Shown: positions 33,562-43,377, numbered from the stretch's first letter. The stretch: 64,000 nt of DNA from a candidate division WOR-3 bacterium (GCA_039803545.1 JBDRYS010000001.1:189866-253865), one strand, 5' to 3'. The notes: generated from the sequence alone by a model not told the origin. A program made the numbers and translations.

Positions 33562-36342
33562 ATGAGAAATATTTTTATTTGTTTATCTTTATTGTGGGGT
33601 AATTTATTTGCCTATTCCTTTGGCAAGAACAAGTTTCAGACGAGGGCTTACGATTTCCGAATTTATGAGACTCAAAACTTCAGGATCTTTTCTTATTCGA
33701 AGGACGATTTTATGGTTAAATTTGCTGGGACAGTGCTGGAAAAGGCTTATAATGAATATGTATCCACCCTCGGGATTTCCATTGAATCAAAGATTCCTGT
33801 GATTATTTATAACTCACCAAAGCATTTTTCGGAAACCAATGTTATTCCAGATGTCATTGAAGAGGGAATCGGTGGATTCACCGAGATATTCAAAACCCGT
33901 GTTGTCGTTCCCTTTAATGGCTCTTACGCTGATTTCAAGCATGTTTTGAGACATGAATTAGTGCATGTTTTTCAATACGCTATGATGAGAAAAGGAAAGC
34001 GTTCTACCTTAGAGGGAGTTCTAACTTCTCAAGTCCCCCTCTGGGCTACCGAAGGAATGGCTGAGTTCCTTTCCATAGGATGGTCTCCCGATGCCGAGAG
34101 ATACGTGAGGGATCTGATTCTCTCCGATAAATTGCCAACCCTCGTTGAACTTAACTACTATGGAGGATACATCGTTTACAAGCTGGGCCAGCTCTTCTAT
34201 AAGTATTTGCAGGATACTTATGGAAAGGAAAAGATCGCCGAATTCTATTCCCTCCTTGTTTATACAAATTCCGTAGATCGGGCCTTTAAGAAGTCCTTTG
34301 GCATATCCCAGAAAGAGTTTGATCTCCGATTTAAGGATTATATCCGCAGGAATTTTTATCCCATATTTGGAGTCACTACCACACCTATTAATTTAAAGAG
34401 GTACTCTGACCATGAGAAAATGGGAAATTTTTATAACGTTGCACCTCTCTTAAGCCCTGACGGGGGAGCCCTCTATTTCATTCAGGAAAGGATGGGTGAT
34501 TTTTACATCGTAAAGTATTCCGTTGCAACTGCAGAGAGATTGGGCGTTGTGTTTAAGAGTTCGAAAATACCCGATTTTGAGAACATACATATTTTAAGGC
34601 CTTCTCTTTCCATAAGTGGGGACGGCAGATACATCGTTTTCTCAGCCCAATCGGGTGAGGGTGATCAGATCTACCTTTTTGACACCCGTAGGAACAGAGT
34701 AATTAAAAGGATTGGCTTTGATGTAGATGCTATTTATACCCCTGCCATATCATCCGATGGGCGAAGAATTGTTTTTGTAGGGCTCAAAGAAGGTCATTCA
34801 GATATCTATTTATATGAATGGCGGAATAATGAGATGTTTAAGCTCACTGATGACCCGTGGGATGATAGAGACCCCGTTTTTGATGATAAGGGGAATATTG
34901 TCTTCGTTTCTGACAGGGTGCCTGATGACACAACCGATGCTATTAAGTACGGCGCTTATGCGGTATTTAAGCTTAACTTAGATTCAAAAGAAATTGTAAG
35001 GGTTACCGATTACTATAGCGAACTTTCTCAACCACAACCTCAGGGGGATACCTTGCTTTACTTCATAGCCCGCGACCGTTATTCTGCCTTAAATTTGTTT
35101 GTAGAGGATTTAAAAAACGGTAGTGTCTACAGGATTACGGATTTTCCGACCGAATTAAAATGGTACACTGTTTCAAAAACTGGTAAGGTAATTGCTTCAA
35201 TTCTTTTTGGAAATGGTTACGATATTTATGAAGTCAGGAACCTGTTGAAAATTGAAGATTCCACTTCCTATGCCTTTGAGAGTTTTGAAGATACTCTGAA
35301 AGTTGCATTGAAGAAATACGCGCCAAAGTTTTCCCTCGACTGGATTTATGGAAGCGCGTCCTATGCGACGATTTCGGGATTTGAAGGAACTGTTGCCTTC
35401 GGTATATCCGACGAGCTGGGCGACCATCAGATTCAATTCACGACGGATCTTTCTGGAGACATTCTCAACTCTAATTTTGAACTGGATTATTTCAACCTCA
35501 AAGGCAGGACTGACAGGGGATTCTCCTTCTATCAGTTGTGGGATGCCGGTTATATTTCTTACGATACTGTTTTGGTTTCCAGAACCCTTGGGCTCATGTT
35601 AATGCAAATCCATCCCCTATCAAGGAATCGCCGCTTTGAGCTGGGTTTGAGTATTGAAAATGAGACCAATTATTATTTCTGGGAGACCCCTCTTGGTAAT
35701 TTTATTGAATTAACCAATTTGCAGAAAAATAGATTACTTACTGGTCTTTATGGCGCCCATGTCTTTGACAATGTTTATTATAATTACATTCAAGACCCAA
35801 TAAAGGGTGTGCGTTATTACGTTGGATTGTTTAGAACAATACCTTTCGATGTGGACCTCGGGATTTTTGTTGCTGATTTCAGGCACTATTTGGCCTTTTC
35901 AGAAGATTATTTGATCGCCAGCAGGCTCAAGTTTATGAATTCTTTCGGAAGGGACAGATACTATTTTACCTTTGATGGAATAACGGACTTGAGGGGGGTT
36001 GAATTCGCAGACTACATAGGTGACAAATATTTAGTGTTTAACACAGAGTTTCGTTTTCCCTTTGTCAAAAGGCTTAGTCTTGGATTCCCCTTACCCATTG
36101 ATATTTCAGGAATTGGTGGGGTTCTGTTTTTTGATGCAGGTTTGTGCACCTACAAAGATTACAGTGAAATTCAGCCTTTTGATCATTTCCCTAAATTAAA
36201 GGATTTAAAGGCGGACTTTGGTTATGGTTTGAGGATGTGGCTTGGTTTCGCAAAATTGAAAGTTGATTTTGCCTATAACACAGATTTTGAAAGACTCTAC
36301 AAACCCGTCAAGATAAACATTTCCCTTGGGTTTGATTATTAA
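33562..36342 (+). CDS. Secreted metallopeptidase / TolB-like propeller / outer-membrane barrel fusion
   Basis: A 926-residue envelope protein with a signal peptide (MRNIFICLSLLWGNLFAYS). Residues about 30-270 are peptidase-MA-like, with HELVH at 131-135 and the downstream acidic residue in WATEGMAEFL. Residues about 285-560 form a TolB/PD40-type beta propeller (SPDGGALYF, SISGDGRYIVFSAQS, SSDGRRIVFVG, DDKGNIVFVSDR). The last ~300 residues alternate aromatic and polar residues and end in an aromatic strand (VKINISLGFDY), as in BamA/surface-antigen barrels. It probably sits in the outer membrane with the peptidase and propeller in the periplasm. The substrate is unknown. Confidence 0.8.
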   Translation: MRNIFICLSLLWGNLFAYSFGKNKFQTRAYDFRIYETQNFRIFSYSKDDFMVKFAGTVLEKAYNEYVSTLGISIESKIPVIIYNSPKHFSETNVIPDVIEEGIGGFTEIFKTRVVVPFNGSYADFKHVLRHELVHVFQYAMMRKGKRSTLEGVLTSQVPLWATEGMAEFLSIGWSPDAERYVRDLILSDKLPTLVELNYYGGYIVYKLGQLFYKYLQDTYGKEKIAEFYSLLVYTNSVDRAFKKSFGISQKEFDLRFKDYIRRNFYPIFGVTTTPINLKRYSDHEKMGNFYNVAPLLSPDGGALYFIQERMGDFYIVKYSVATAERLGVVFKSSKIPDFENIHILRPSLSISGDGRYIVFSAQSGEGDQIYLFDTRRNRVIKRIGFDVDAIYTPAISSDGRRIVFVGLKEGHSDIYLYEWRNNEMFKLTDDPWDDRDPVFDDKGNIVFVSDRVPDDTTDAIKYGAYAVFKLNLDSKEIVRVTDYYSELSQPQPQGDTLLYFIARDRYSALNLFVEDLKNGSVYRITDFPTELKWYTVSKTGKVIASILFGNGYDIYEVRNLLKIEDSTSYAFESFEDTLKVALKKYAPKFSLDWIYGSASYATISGFEGTVAFGISDELGDHQIQFTTDLSGDILNSNFELDYFNLKGRTDRGFSFYQLWDAGYISYDTVLVSRTLGLMLMQIHPLSRNRRFELGLSIENETNYYFWETPLGNFIELTNLQKNRLLTGLYGAHVFDNVYYNYIQDPIKGVRYYVGLFRTIPFDVDLGIFVADFRHYLAFSEDYLIASRLKFMNSFGRDRYYFTFDGITDLRGVEFADYIGDKYLVFNTEFRFPFVKRLSLGFPLPIDISGIGGVLFFDAGLCTYKDYSEIQPFDHFPKLKDLKADFGYGLRMWLGFAKLKVDFAYNTDFERLYKPVKINISLGFDY

Positions 36343-36399
36343 AAAATTTAATTGATTGAACAGGGCTTAAAGTTTAGGATCACAAAAAGGAGGAGTAGC

Positions 36400-36824
36400 A
36401 TTGGATATATTGAGCAAAATCTAATTGAAGGAGAGGTTGTAATCTATAAAACAAAACTCCATTGGTTTCCAGTTTTTTTCTGGCCAGCGTTCTTTTTGTT
36501 TTTGGGCTCATAAGCGATAATGGAGAGGCAGGGGCGTTTTTTCTTTTGATCGCCTTAATATTGGGTCTTGGCTCATTAGTAAATTATTCCGCGTCAGAGT
36601 TTGGGGTTACAAACAAGCGGATTCTTGCTAAAGTTGGGTGTGTCAGCAGGCGTTCCCTTGATATATTATTGACAAAAGTTGAAGGGATCCATGCTGAACA
36701 GGGAATTTTAGGGAAGATTCTGGGTTACAGAACCGTTGTGGTTACTGGATCTGGGGGTACCAAGAGTGTACTCAAAAATATTGCATACCCTTTAGAGTTT
36801 CGGAAAATAGTGCAGGAACCCTAA
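36400..36824 (+). pseudogene. bPH2-domain membrane protein, frameshifted, apparent ATT start
   Basis: The first part, IGYIEQNLIEGEVVIYKTK then LHWFPVFF, is the typical opening of bacterial PH-domain membrane proteins. It runs to a stop at about 36507. The rest (LASVLFVFGLISDN ... YSASEFGVTNKRILAKVG ... KILGYRTVVVTGSGG) continues in the -1 frame. A 7-T run (36473-36479) lies where the frames must join and contains a U-UUU-UUC heptamer in the right register. The SD AAGGAGG stands 6 nt before an ATT codon; no ATG fits. It could be a pseudogene, a sequence error in the T run, or programmed -1 frameshifting. Confidence 0.65.
36474..36480 (+). other. Candidate -1 frameshift site TTTTTTC
   Basis: The heptamer T-TTT-TTC is in the register needed for -1 slippage from the N-terminal frame (GTT TTT TTC) to the C-terminal frame of the PH-domain gene. 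It is also a homopolymer where a one-base error would give the same picture. Confidence 0.35.
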
Positions 36825-36942
36825 AAAATATACGAAGTTCTTCGCAGGCTTGATATTGGGAGCACATTGTTGTGTTCTTAAGCCCCATTTTGGTTTAAAA
36901 GTATATGACTTTATAATTTTAGCAGTTTTAAAGGAGGATTTT

Positions 36943-37287
36943 ATGAAGGGAATTTTTTCAATAGCAGCGATTTTGGTCCCTGGGCTTTTGTTTGCTCAGC
37001 AGGCTACGAGTGGAGGAAGTTTTCTTGTTTCGCTCCTTCCACTGATTTTAATTTTTGTCATTTTCTACCTTCTTTTAATTTTACCGCAGTCAAAATACGA
37101 GAAAAAGCGGAAGGAGATGCTGGCATCTTTGAGAAAGGGCGATAGAATTGTTACTACAGGTGGAATTATAGGCGTAATTCAGAAAATAGAAGATGAAATT
37201 GTTACTTTGAAAGTTGCAGAAAATGTCAATATAAAGATTGAAAAGCAGGCCGTGCGAGCAATCCTTGAAAAGGGTGGGGAGGAATAA
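36943..37287 (+). CDS. yajC: Preprotein translocase accessory protein YajC
   Basis: A 114-residue protein with a cleavable-looking N-terminus (MKGIFSIAAILVPGLLFAQQ), one strong membrane helix (about 25-50, ending in LLILPQSKYEKKRKEML) and the small YajC domain (LRKGDRIVTTGGIIGVIQKI). It associates with SecDF in the inner membrane; secDF are not in view. ATG 36943 is chosen over upstream codons because AAGGAGG precedes it by 8 nt. A TATAAT box at 36912-36917 may drive the operon that continues through def and fmt, though the -35 is poor. Confidence 0.92.
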   Translation: MKGIFSIAAILVPGLLFAQQATSGGSFLVSLLPLILIFVIFYLLLILPQSKYEKKRKEMLASLRKGDRIVTTGGIIGVIQKIEDEIVTLKVAENVNIKIEKQAVRAILEKGGEE

Positions 37288-37288
37288 T

Positions 37289-37813
37289 TTGGTAAAGCCC
37301 ATTAAGATCTTAGATGACCCTGTACTGAGGCTAAGGGCCGAAGAGATAAAGGATATTAATAGTGGAGAAGCCCTTGAAATTGCTGGCGATTTGATTGAAA
37401 CCCTTAAAAACCAGGGTGGACTTGGGCTTGCGGCCAACCAGATTGGAATAACGAAGCGAATATTCGTTGTAAACTCTAAGGAACTGGATTTTGGCTCTGA
37501 TTATAGAATATTTTTGAATCCTAAGATCATTTATCTCGAAGGGCTTGTGGTAGATGAGGAGGGTTGCCTGTCTATCCCTGGCTTATATGCAGAAATTGGC
37601 CGGCCAGCATATGCAGAGATTGAGGCAGTGGAATTGAAATTGAATGGCAAGTTAAAAGATGTAAAATTGAAAGTTGAAGGCTTCTTAGCCAGGGTATTTC
37701 TGCATGAAATAGACCATCTGGACGGTGTGCTTTTCATCGATTATCTCGATGAAGAGACGCGAAGGATTTTACTGGCAAAGTGGAGGAATGAATACAATCG
37801 ATTCTCCTTATAG
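37289..37813 (+). CDS. def: Peptide deformylase
   Basis: A 174-residue metalloenzyme that removes formyl groups from new proteins. All three motifs are present: GLGLAANQIG, EEGCLSIPG and HEIDHLDG. A TTG start is chosen because GGGGAGG lies just upstream and the product then begins LVKPIKILDDPVLR, as usual for the family; longer versions would extend into yajC. It overlaps fmt by 26 nt. Def and Fmt act on the same formyl-methionine cycle. Confidence 0.95.
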   Translation: MVKPIKILDDPVLRLRAEEIKDINSGEALEIAGDLIETLKNQGGLGLAANQIGITKRIFVVNSKELDFGSDYRIFLNPKIIYLEGLVVDEEGCLSIPGLYAEIGRPAYAEIEAVELKLNGKLKDVKLKVEGFLARVFLHEIDHLDGVLFIDYLDEETRRILLAKWRNEYNRFSL

Positions 37814-38747
37814 ATGGTGCTTTCTCGGCAGTGGTTATTTTGCTCGTGAAGTTTTAGAAGAGTTGTATTATGCTGATTTTGTGCCGGATTTGGTAGTTAC
37901 AACCCCTGACAAACCCGCGGGGAGAGGAAGGAAGGCCACCCCCAACCCGGTGAAGGATTTCATACTTAGTACCGGAATTGACCTACTGGAAGTCGAAAAG
38001 ATAAATGATGCTGAGACATATAATACTCTGAAGGGGAAAAGATTTGACTTTTTTGTGGTATGTGATTTTGGGAAGATTTTGAAAGAACCCTTTTTGACTG
38101 TTGCCAGATTTCCCACTTTAAACATCCATCCTTCCCTTTTGCCTCTTTATAGAGGCCCTGCACCTATCGAAAGGGCTTTAATGGATGGTGTAGAGGTTAC
38201 AGGGGTAACGATCATTGAGATGACAATGGAGGTTGATGCAGGGCCAGTTGTGTGGGCTAAGGAGGTTCCAGTTTCTAAGGACGACACAAAGGGAACGTTA
38301 CTCGAGAAACTCGCAAGGGTTGTGCCCGAGATGCTAAAAAAAGTTTTTGAAGGCTACTTGATGAACACTATTTCCAGGAGATCGCAAAGCGGTATCCCCA
38401 CCTATGCACCCAAGATCTCAAAGGATGAACTTTTCATCGTATGGAATCAATCAGCGGTCAAAATTTTTAATCATGTTAGAGCGCTATCTCCCATTCCGGG
38501 GGCGAGGAGCTTTTTGGAGGGGGAATTGGTTAAGATTTTCAAAGTAGAAGTTGCAGAACCTCTTTTCTCTCTGGCACCAGGTGAGATAAGAATTTTGTCT
38601 AATAGGCTTTTTGTAGGCACAGGTGATGGTATTTTGGAAATCGTCGAATTACAGCCAGCAGGTAGGAGAATCATGCTGGCCAAAGATTTTGTTGCAGGTA
38701 GGAAGATAAATGGTAAGTTTTTCGGTTCAAAGGAGGTTTTAAAATGA
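37788..38747 (+). CDS. fmt: Methionyl-tRNA formyltransferase
   Basis: A 319-residue enzyme that formylates initiator Met-tRNA with 10-formyl-THF. The formyltransferase motif NIHPSLLPLYRGPAPIERAL and the catalytic Asp in MEVDAGPV are present. The C-terminal OB-like domain spans about 205-315. The start ATG lies in the def 3' end behind SD GGAGGA, and the stop overlaps sucC by 4 nt. Confidence 0.95.
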   Translation: MNTIDSPYRWCFLGSGYFAREVLEELYYADFVPDLVVTTPDKPAGRGRKATPNPVKDFILSTGIDLLEVEKINDAETYNTLKGKRFDFFVVCDFGKILKEPFLTVARFPTLNIHPSLLPLYRGPAPIERALMDGVEVTGVTIIEMTMEVDAGPVVWAKEVPVSKDDTKGTLLEKLARVVPEMLKKVFEGYLMNTISRRSQSGIPTYAPKISKDELFIVWNQSAVKIFNHVRALSPIPGARSFLEGELVKIFKVEVAEPLFSLAPGEIRILSNRLFVGTGDGILEIVELQPAGRRIMLAKDFVAGRKINGKFFGSKEVLK

Positions 38748-39883
38748 AGCTATTAGAGTACGCCTCTAAGGAAGTGCTTTCTAAATATGGGGTCCCCGTT
38801 AAAAAGAATAAGTTGTGTAAAAGCGTGGATGAAGTTAAGGCTGCTTTAGATGAATTTCAATTTCCTGTGGTAATTAAAGCTCAAGTTCCCGTTGGCGGTA
38901 GGGGGAAAGCAGGTGGAATCAAAGTAGCAAAGGACAAAGAAGAGGCTATTAGAATTGCGTCACAAATTCTAAGTATGGAAATTAAAGGATTGCCTGTTAA
39001 GAAAGTTCTTGTTGAAGAAGCGGCAAAAATAAAGACAGAGCTTTACCTTGGAATAGTCCTCGATAGAGGGAGCAAAAGAAACGTAGTCATGGTATCAAAG
39101 GAGGGTGGAGTAGAAATTGAAGAGGTTGCAAAGACAAACCCCGAGGCAATCGTTAAACTGCCTGTTCATCCATATTTAGGTCTTCGGGATTACGAAGCAA
39201 GGTATTTGGCCTATAGGCTCTCCGATGATCCAGAAATTGTAAAAAGAATTCAATCCTTTATCAAAGCCCTATACAAACTTTATGTGGAGACCGATGCACA
39301 GCTGGCAGAGATCAATCCACTGGTAGTGGAGGAGGACGGAAATGTCATTGCTCTTGATGCAAAGATAATTATCGATGATAACGCTTTATACAGGCATCCA
39401 GACCTTGAGGCACTAAGGGATATGGATTATGAAAATCCTGAAGAGTTAGAAGCAAAGGCAAAGGGGCTTTCCTTTGTAAAACTTGATGGTAACATTGGTT
39501 GCTGCGTTAATGGGGCAGGTCTTGCAATGGCTACGATGGATGTAATTAAACTCTACGGTGGTGAACCTGCTAATTTCCTTGACGTTGGCGGAAGTTCAAG
39601 CCCTGAAAAGATTAAAAATGCAATGGAGCTTATACTTAGAGATAAAAGGGTAAAGGCTATTTTCATTAACATTTTTGGTGGCATCACAAGGTGTGACGAT
39701 GTTGCGACAGGTCTTGTACAGGCTTATAAGGAACTAAATATAACTTTACCCATAGTGATAAGGCTTACGGGAACGAATGAGGATAAGGCAAGGGAGATTC
39801 TTAACAAATCTGGACTTCCATTGTACGGTGTTTCAAGCATGGCAGAGGGGGCTAAGCTCGTAAGTGAACTGGCTGCCAAATGA
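38744..39883 (+). CDS. sucC: Succinyl-CoA ligase beta subunit
   Basis: A 379-residue ATP-grasp subunit. It has [18 protein letters not shown] in the nucleotide-binding domain, LAEINPLVV metal ligands and the C-terminal CoA-ligase half with [13 protein letters not shown] and [14 protein letters not shown]. It converts succinyl-CoA and NDP to succinate and NTP together with the alpha subunit. No sucD follows; the next gene encodes a TPR protein, so the partner must lie elsewhere. Overlaps of 4 nt on both sides place it in the yajC-to-envC operon. Confidence 0.93.
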   Translation: MKLLEYASKEVLSKYGVPVKKNKLCKSVDEVKAALDEFQFPVVIKAQVPVGGRGKAGGIKVAKDKEEAIRIASQILSMEIKGLPVKKVLVEEAAKIKTELYLGIVLDRGSKRNVVMVSKEGGVEIEEVAKTNPEAIVKLPVHPYLGLRDYEARYLAYRLSDDPEIVKRIQSFIKALYKLYVETDAQLAEINPLVVEEDGNVIALDAKIIIDDNALYRHPDLEALRDMDYENPEELEAKAKGLSFVKLDGNIGCCVNGAGLAMATMDVIKLYGGEPANFLDVGGSSSPEKIKNAMELILRDKRVKAIFINIFGGITRCDDVATGLVQAYKELNITLPIVIRLTGTNEDKAREILNKSGLPLYGVSSMAEGAKLVSELAAK

Positions 39884-40944
39884 AATTTTTACTATTATTC
39901 TCTCTTCTTGGGGAGGTGGATTCCCTTTTCTGGGAGCCACTGGATTCATTAATATCCAAAGGGCTTGAATATACTTATTCTGAAAAGTATCAAGAAGCTA
40001 CCTTTTATTTTGACCTTGCCATTAAAAATTACCCTTCAAGTCCTATAGGGTACCTTTACAAGGCGGGGCTTCTTGACCTTTATATGATTGATTTTGAGAC
40101 CGATATTTATGAGAAAACCTTTTATGAGCTTCTTGATAAAGCCGTTGAGTTGTCAAGGAAGATAAGGGACCGTGCCAATTCAGACTCTGAACTGGTCGCC
40201 TGGAGCTATTTCGCTGAGGGTTCAGCCTTTGCCTACAGGGCAATTAGAAAAGGCAGAAACAAAGAATATATACCCGCTATTCAATACGGGCTTGAGAGCA
40301 TAGACCTTTTGCGTAAGTGTATTGAGATCGACTCGACTATTTACGATGCCTATTTACCTCTTGGAGTCTTTGAATTTGCAATGACAAAGGTTCCCTCTGC
40401 ATTAAGATGGCTTTTGCCGGGAGATTACTCTAAGGAAGAGGCTCTCAAAAAGATCGAGCTTTCGGCAACAAAGTCAAAGTATATACAAGTTGTTGCTATG
40501 AATGCCTATGTGTGGGTTCTCGCTTATGACAATCAGAATGATTCGGCTTTGAAAGTTGCAGAAAGGCTTGTAGAGATGTACCCAACCTCTCGTACTTTTA
40601 GGTGGACCCTTTCTTATGTACAAAGACGTATGGGACTCTGGAAAGAAGCGCTAAAGAATCACGAGGTCATACTTTATTTAACTTTGAGGGATCAACCCTG
40701 GAACAGCTACAATGTGGCTATCTCTCTCTATTACCTTGCAATTTGCAGTTATATTGTGGGAGAAAAAAGAAGGGCACTATTTTATGCAGAGGCGTGTAAA
40801 AACGAGCTTTTAAAAGTAACGGAGGATAGGCCTTTAAAAGGCAGAATTCTAAGAGTGGTAAGTAATCTATCAGAGAGGCTTGAGAGGTATAGAGGAACAA
40901 ATCTTTATGTGGATCCAGCGGGGGTAGAGAAATATGTCCCGTAA
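39880..40944 (+). CDS. Secreted TPR-like protein of unknown function
   Basis: A 354-residue protein with a short signal sequence ([15 protein letters not shown]). Most of the rest is helical and spaced like tetratricopeptide repeats (EATFYFDLAIKNYPSSPIGYLYKAG; VAISLYYLAICSYIVGEKRRALFYAE). It is probably a periplasmic scaffold or binding protein. It sits in an operon of housekeeping and division genes, overlapping both neighbours. I do not recognise a specific family. Confidence 0.7.
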   Translation: MKFLLLFSLLGEVDSLFWEPLDSLISKGLEYTYSEKYQEATFYFDLAIKNYPSSPIGYLYKAGLLDLYMIDFETDIYEKTFYELLDKAVELSRKIRDRANSDSELVAWSYFAEGSAFAYRAIRKGRNKEYIPAIQYGLESIDLLRKCIEIDSTIYDAYLPLGVFEFAMTKVPSALRWLLPGDYSKEEALKKIELSATKSKYIQVVAMNAYVWVLAYDNQNDSALKVAERLVEMYPTSRTFRWTLSYVQRRMGLWKEALKNHEVILYLTLRDQPWNSYNVAISLYYLAICSYIVGEKRRALFYAEACKNELLKVTEDRPLKGRILRVVSNLSERLERYRGTNLYVDPAGVEKYVP

Positions 40945-41914
40945 GAAAATATTTTTTACCTCCAAACTGGTTATAAATGTGGAAAAGTACCTTAAAGATT
41001 TTGATGTGCAAATATATGAGGGTGAACCGCCGATTCCGAGAGAAGTGTTAAAGGAAAAGATTAAAGATGTGGATGGCTTGGTAGTGCTTCTTACTGATAG
41101 GATTGATGCTGAGATTCTTGATAATGCTCCAAGATTGAAGATCGTAGCAAACTATGCTGTTGGGTATGACAATATAGATGTGGATGAATGTACAAGGCGG
41201 GGAATTGTTGTAACAAATACCCCTGATGTTCTTACAGATGCAACTGCTGAGCTTGCCTGGGCCCTTGTATTTGCTGTGGCGAGAAGGATAGTAGAAGCCC
41301 ACAAATATGTGGAAAAAAGGCTATGGAGAGGATGGTCTCCCACTTTGTTTTTGGGAATTGAACTCAAGGGTAAAACTCTTGGAGTTTTAGGTGCGGGTCG
41401 TATAGGACAGGCTTTTGCTCTCAAGTCTACAGGTTTTGGGATGAAGGTTGTTTATTACAATAGAAGGCCTAATGAGGTACTCGAAAAGCAGCTTGGTGCC
41501 AGAAAGGTTGATCTCGATGAATTGTTACAAGTTTCTGATATTATTTCCCTTCACCTTCCACTTACTCCCGAAACTTACAACCTAATTGGGGAGAGGGAGT
41601 TTAATCTGATGAAGCCCAATGCAATTTTTATTAATACGGCAAGGGGTAAAATTGTGGACGAAAAGGCTTTGGTAAAGGTCCTTAAAGAAAGGAGAATTTA
41701 TGGTGCGGGGCTTGATGTCTTTGAGTTTGAACCACAAATTTCTGAGGAACTTTATGAACTGGATAATGTGGTAATGCTTCCCCACATAGGGAGTGCAACG
41801 GTTGAGGCAAGGACCAAAATGGCGGAACTCGTTGTTGAAAATTTAAGGGCATTTTTTAATGGAGAAATTCCACCCACTGCAGTAAATAAGGAGCTCTATG
41901 GCCGACAAGGTTGA
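40934..41914 (+). CDS. D-2-hydroxyacid dehydrogenase (glyoxylate/hydroxypyruvate reductase-like)
   Basis: A 326-residue NAD(P)-dependent enzyme. The Rossmann motif is LGAGRIGQAFA, and the catalytic triad lies in NTARGKIVDE (Arg), LDVFEFEP (Glu) and LPHIGSAT (His). The layout and length fit glyoxylate reductase/D-glycerate dehydrogenase (GyaR-like) more than phosphoglycerate dehydrogenase, which is usually longer. The substrate cannot be fixed from sequence alone. It overlaps the TPR gene by 11 nt and ftsE by 17 nt. Confidence 0.88.
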   Translation: MSRKKIFFTSKLVINVEKYLKDFDVQIYEGEPPIPREVLKEKIKDVDGLVVLLTDRIDAEILDNAPRLKIVANYAVGYDNIDVDECTRRGIVVTNTPDVLTDATAELAWALVFAVARRIVEAHKYVEKRLWRGWSPTLFLGIELKGKTLGVLGAGRIGQAFALKSTGFGMKVVYYNRRPNEVLEKQLGARKVDLDELLQVSDIISLHLPLTPETYNLIGEREFNLMKPNAIFINTARGKIVDEKALVKVLKERRIYGAGLDVFEFEPQISEELYELDNVVMLPHIGSATVEARTKMAELVVENLRAFFNGEIPPTAVNKELYGRQG

Positions 41915-42563
41915 ATTTGAATATGTCTCAGTGAAATTTAACGAAAGATGGTATGCATTAAATAATGTTTCTTTTTCTGTGAAAAAGGGTGATTTTGTCT
42001 TTTTTGTAGGTCCTACAGGTGCGGGAAAAACTACGATATTGAGATTAATTTACGGTGATATATTCCCTTCTGAAGGAGAAGTGAGGGTCGACGGGTTTCC
42101 CCTTAAAAAGATAAGTAAGAGCAAGCTTCTCGAGCTCAGAAGGGGCATGGGCATTGTGTTCCAGGACCTCATGCTTCTTGACGACCGAACGGTCTTTGAG
42201 AATCTTGCATTACCTGTTAGACTGAAGGGTGATGATGATTTAATGAGAAAAGTCGTCTTAGCACTTAAGGATGTTGGGCTTACTCATAAATCGAATGATT
42301 TAGCCTCTTCACTTTCCCGTGGTGAACAGCAGAGGCTTGCTTTAGCCAGAGCGATGATTAATGAACCCGATCTTTTACTTGCTGATGAGCCTTTCAGTAA
42401 TCTTCATATGAATGATATTGACTGGCTGATAGAGAAGATGAAGGCTTATAACGAGCTTGGAGTTACGATATTGCTTTCAACCCATAATATGGAGGTGTTA
42501 GCAAAGGTACCAAAGGCCAGGATTTTCAGAATTGAGGAGGGGAGGATAAAAATTGAAAGTTAA
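41898..42563 (+). CDS. ftsE: Cell-division ABC ATPase FtsE
   Basis: A 221-residue ABC ATPase with Walker A GPTGAGKTT, signature LSRGEQQRLALARA and Walker B LLLADEP. The FtsE class (not LolD or MacB) is supported by its size and by the FtsX and EnvC-like genes next to it. FtsEX controls peptidoglycan cleavage at the division site. It ends inside ftsX by 11 nt. Confidence 0.93.
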   Translation: MADKVEFEYVSVKFNERWYALNNVSFSVKKGDFVFFVGPTGAGKTTILRLIYGDIFPSEGEVRVDGFPLKKISKSKLLELRRGMGIVFQDLMLLDDRTVFENLALPVRLKGDDDLMRKVVLALKDVGLTHKSNDLASSLSRGEQQRLALARAMINEPDLLLADEPFSNLHMNDIDWLIEKMKAYNELGVTILLSTHNMEVLAKVPKARIFRIEEGRIKIES

Positions 42564-43377
42564 ATTCTACTTTGAAGAACTGGCTTACATATTTAAAAAG
42601 TCGATTAGCGATTTTGTTTTTCTTGCAGTAGTCTATTTTTTAACACTTTTAATCTTTTCAAGTCTCATTCAGTTTTACGCGTATCTCTCAAGGCTTCAGG
42701 GTGAATCCTTCAAAGTGAGCTTTATGAAGGTATTTTTTGAAGATGATGTAGACCCAAAGGTCATTGAGGCAATTAGGGCTTACACAGAGCCACTTCCTGC
42801 CGTTGATAAGGTAGTCTATGTCAGTAAGGAGATGGCTAAGGTAGAGTTTGCGGAGCGTTTTCCAAAATACTCTGGGCTTTTGTCAATTTTCCAGGAGAGC
42901 CCATTTCCACAAAATATAGAGATAAGATTTAACAGAAAGGCCCTTGGAAACGATTTGATCGAGGAACTCACGGAGTTCTACTCCCGATTTCCTGCTGTTT
43001 CAAATGTACAGCATAACTACTCTTCGGCTCTAAAAATTTACAAGCTAAGGAAGTCCCTATTTTTGATAGGGTTGTGGCTCTTTGTGACCTTTCTTATCTT
43101 TTACATCCCGCTAAATCTTTCCTTTATGAGGAGTATTTTTAACAGGGAAAGAAAGCTTTTCGACCTCGTGGAATATTTAGGTTACGAAAAGAAGGGACTC
43201 GAGATTACTTTCGTATTAGCATCCTCAATGCCTCTTGTTATAGTTTCACTATTTATCTTGGTGGTTTTTAATTTGGTTTCGGGGGTGCTTCATATTCCTT
43301 TGTTTCCCATTTACCTTATTCTTTTGTTCTTCCTTTTATTGCAAGTAATTTTTAGTATTGATGTGCTTGAGAAATGA
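42553..43377 (+). CDS. ftsX: Cell-division permease FtsX
   Basis: A 274-residue membrane protein. One helix lies near the N-terminus (about 17-40), a periplasmic domain follows (about 45-165), then three helices (about 170-190, 215-238, 248-268). The TTG start follows GGGAGGAT. This is the FtsX layout, and the ATPase partner is directly upstream. A 4-nt overlap couples it to the coiled-coil LytM-like gene. Confidence 0.92.
   Translation: MKVKFYFEELAYIFKKSISDFVFLAVVYFLTLLIFSSLIQFYAYLSRLQGESFKVSFMKVFFEDDVDPKVIEAIRAYTEPLPAVDKVVYVSKEMAKVEFAERFPKYSGLLSIFQESPFPQNIEIRFNRKALGNDLIEELTEFYSRFPAVSNVQHNYSSALKIYKLRKSLFLIGLWLFVTFLIFYIPLNLSFMRSIFNRERKLFDLVEYLGYEKKGLEITFVLASSMPLVIVSLFILVVFNLVSGVLHIPLFPIYLILLFFLLLQVIFSIDVLEK

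Noticed and set aside
36462-36824. Intact 120-residue gene starting at TTG 36462
   Set aside because: It has no SD, and the upstream frame encodes the missing N-terminal part of the same domain, so the shorter frame is half of a split gene.
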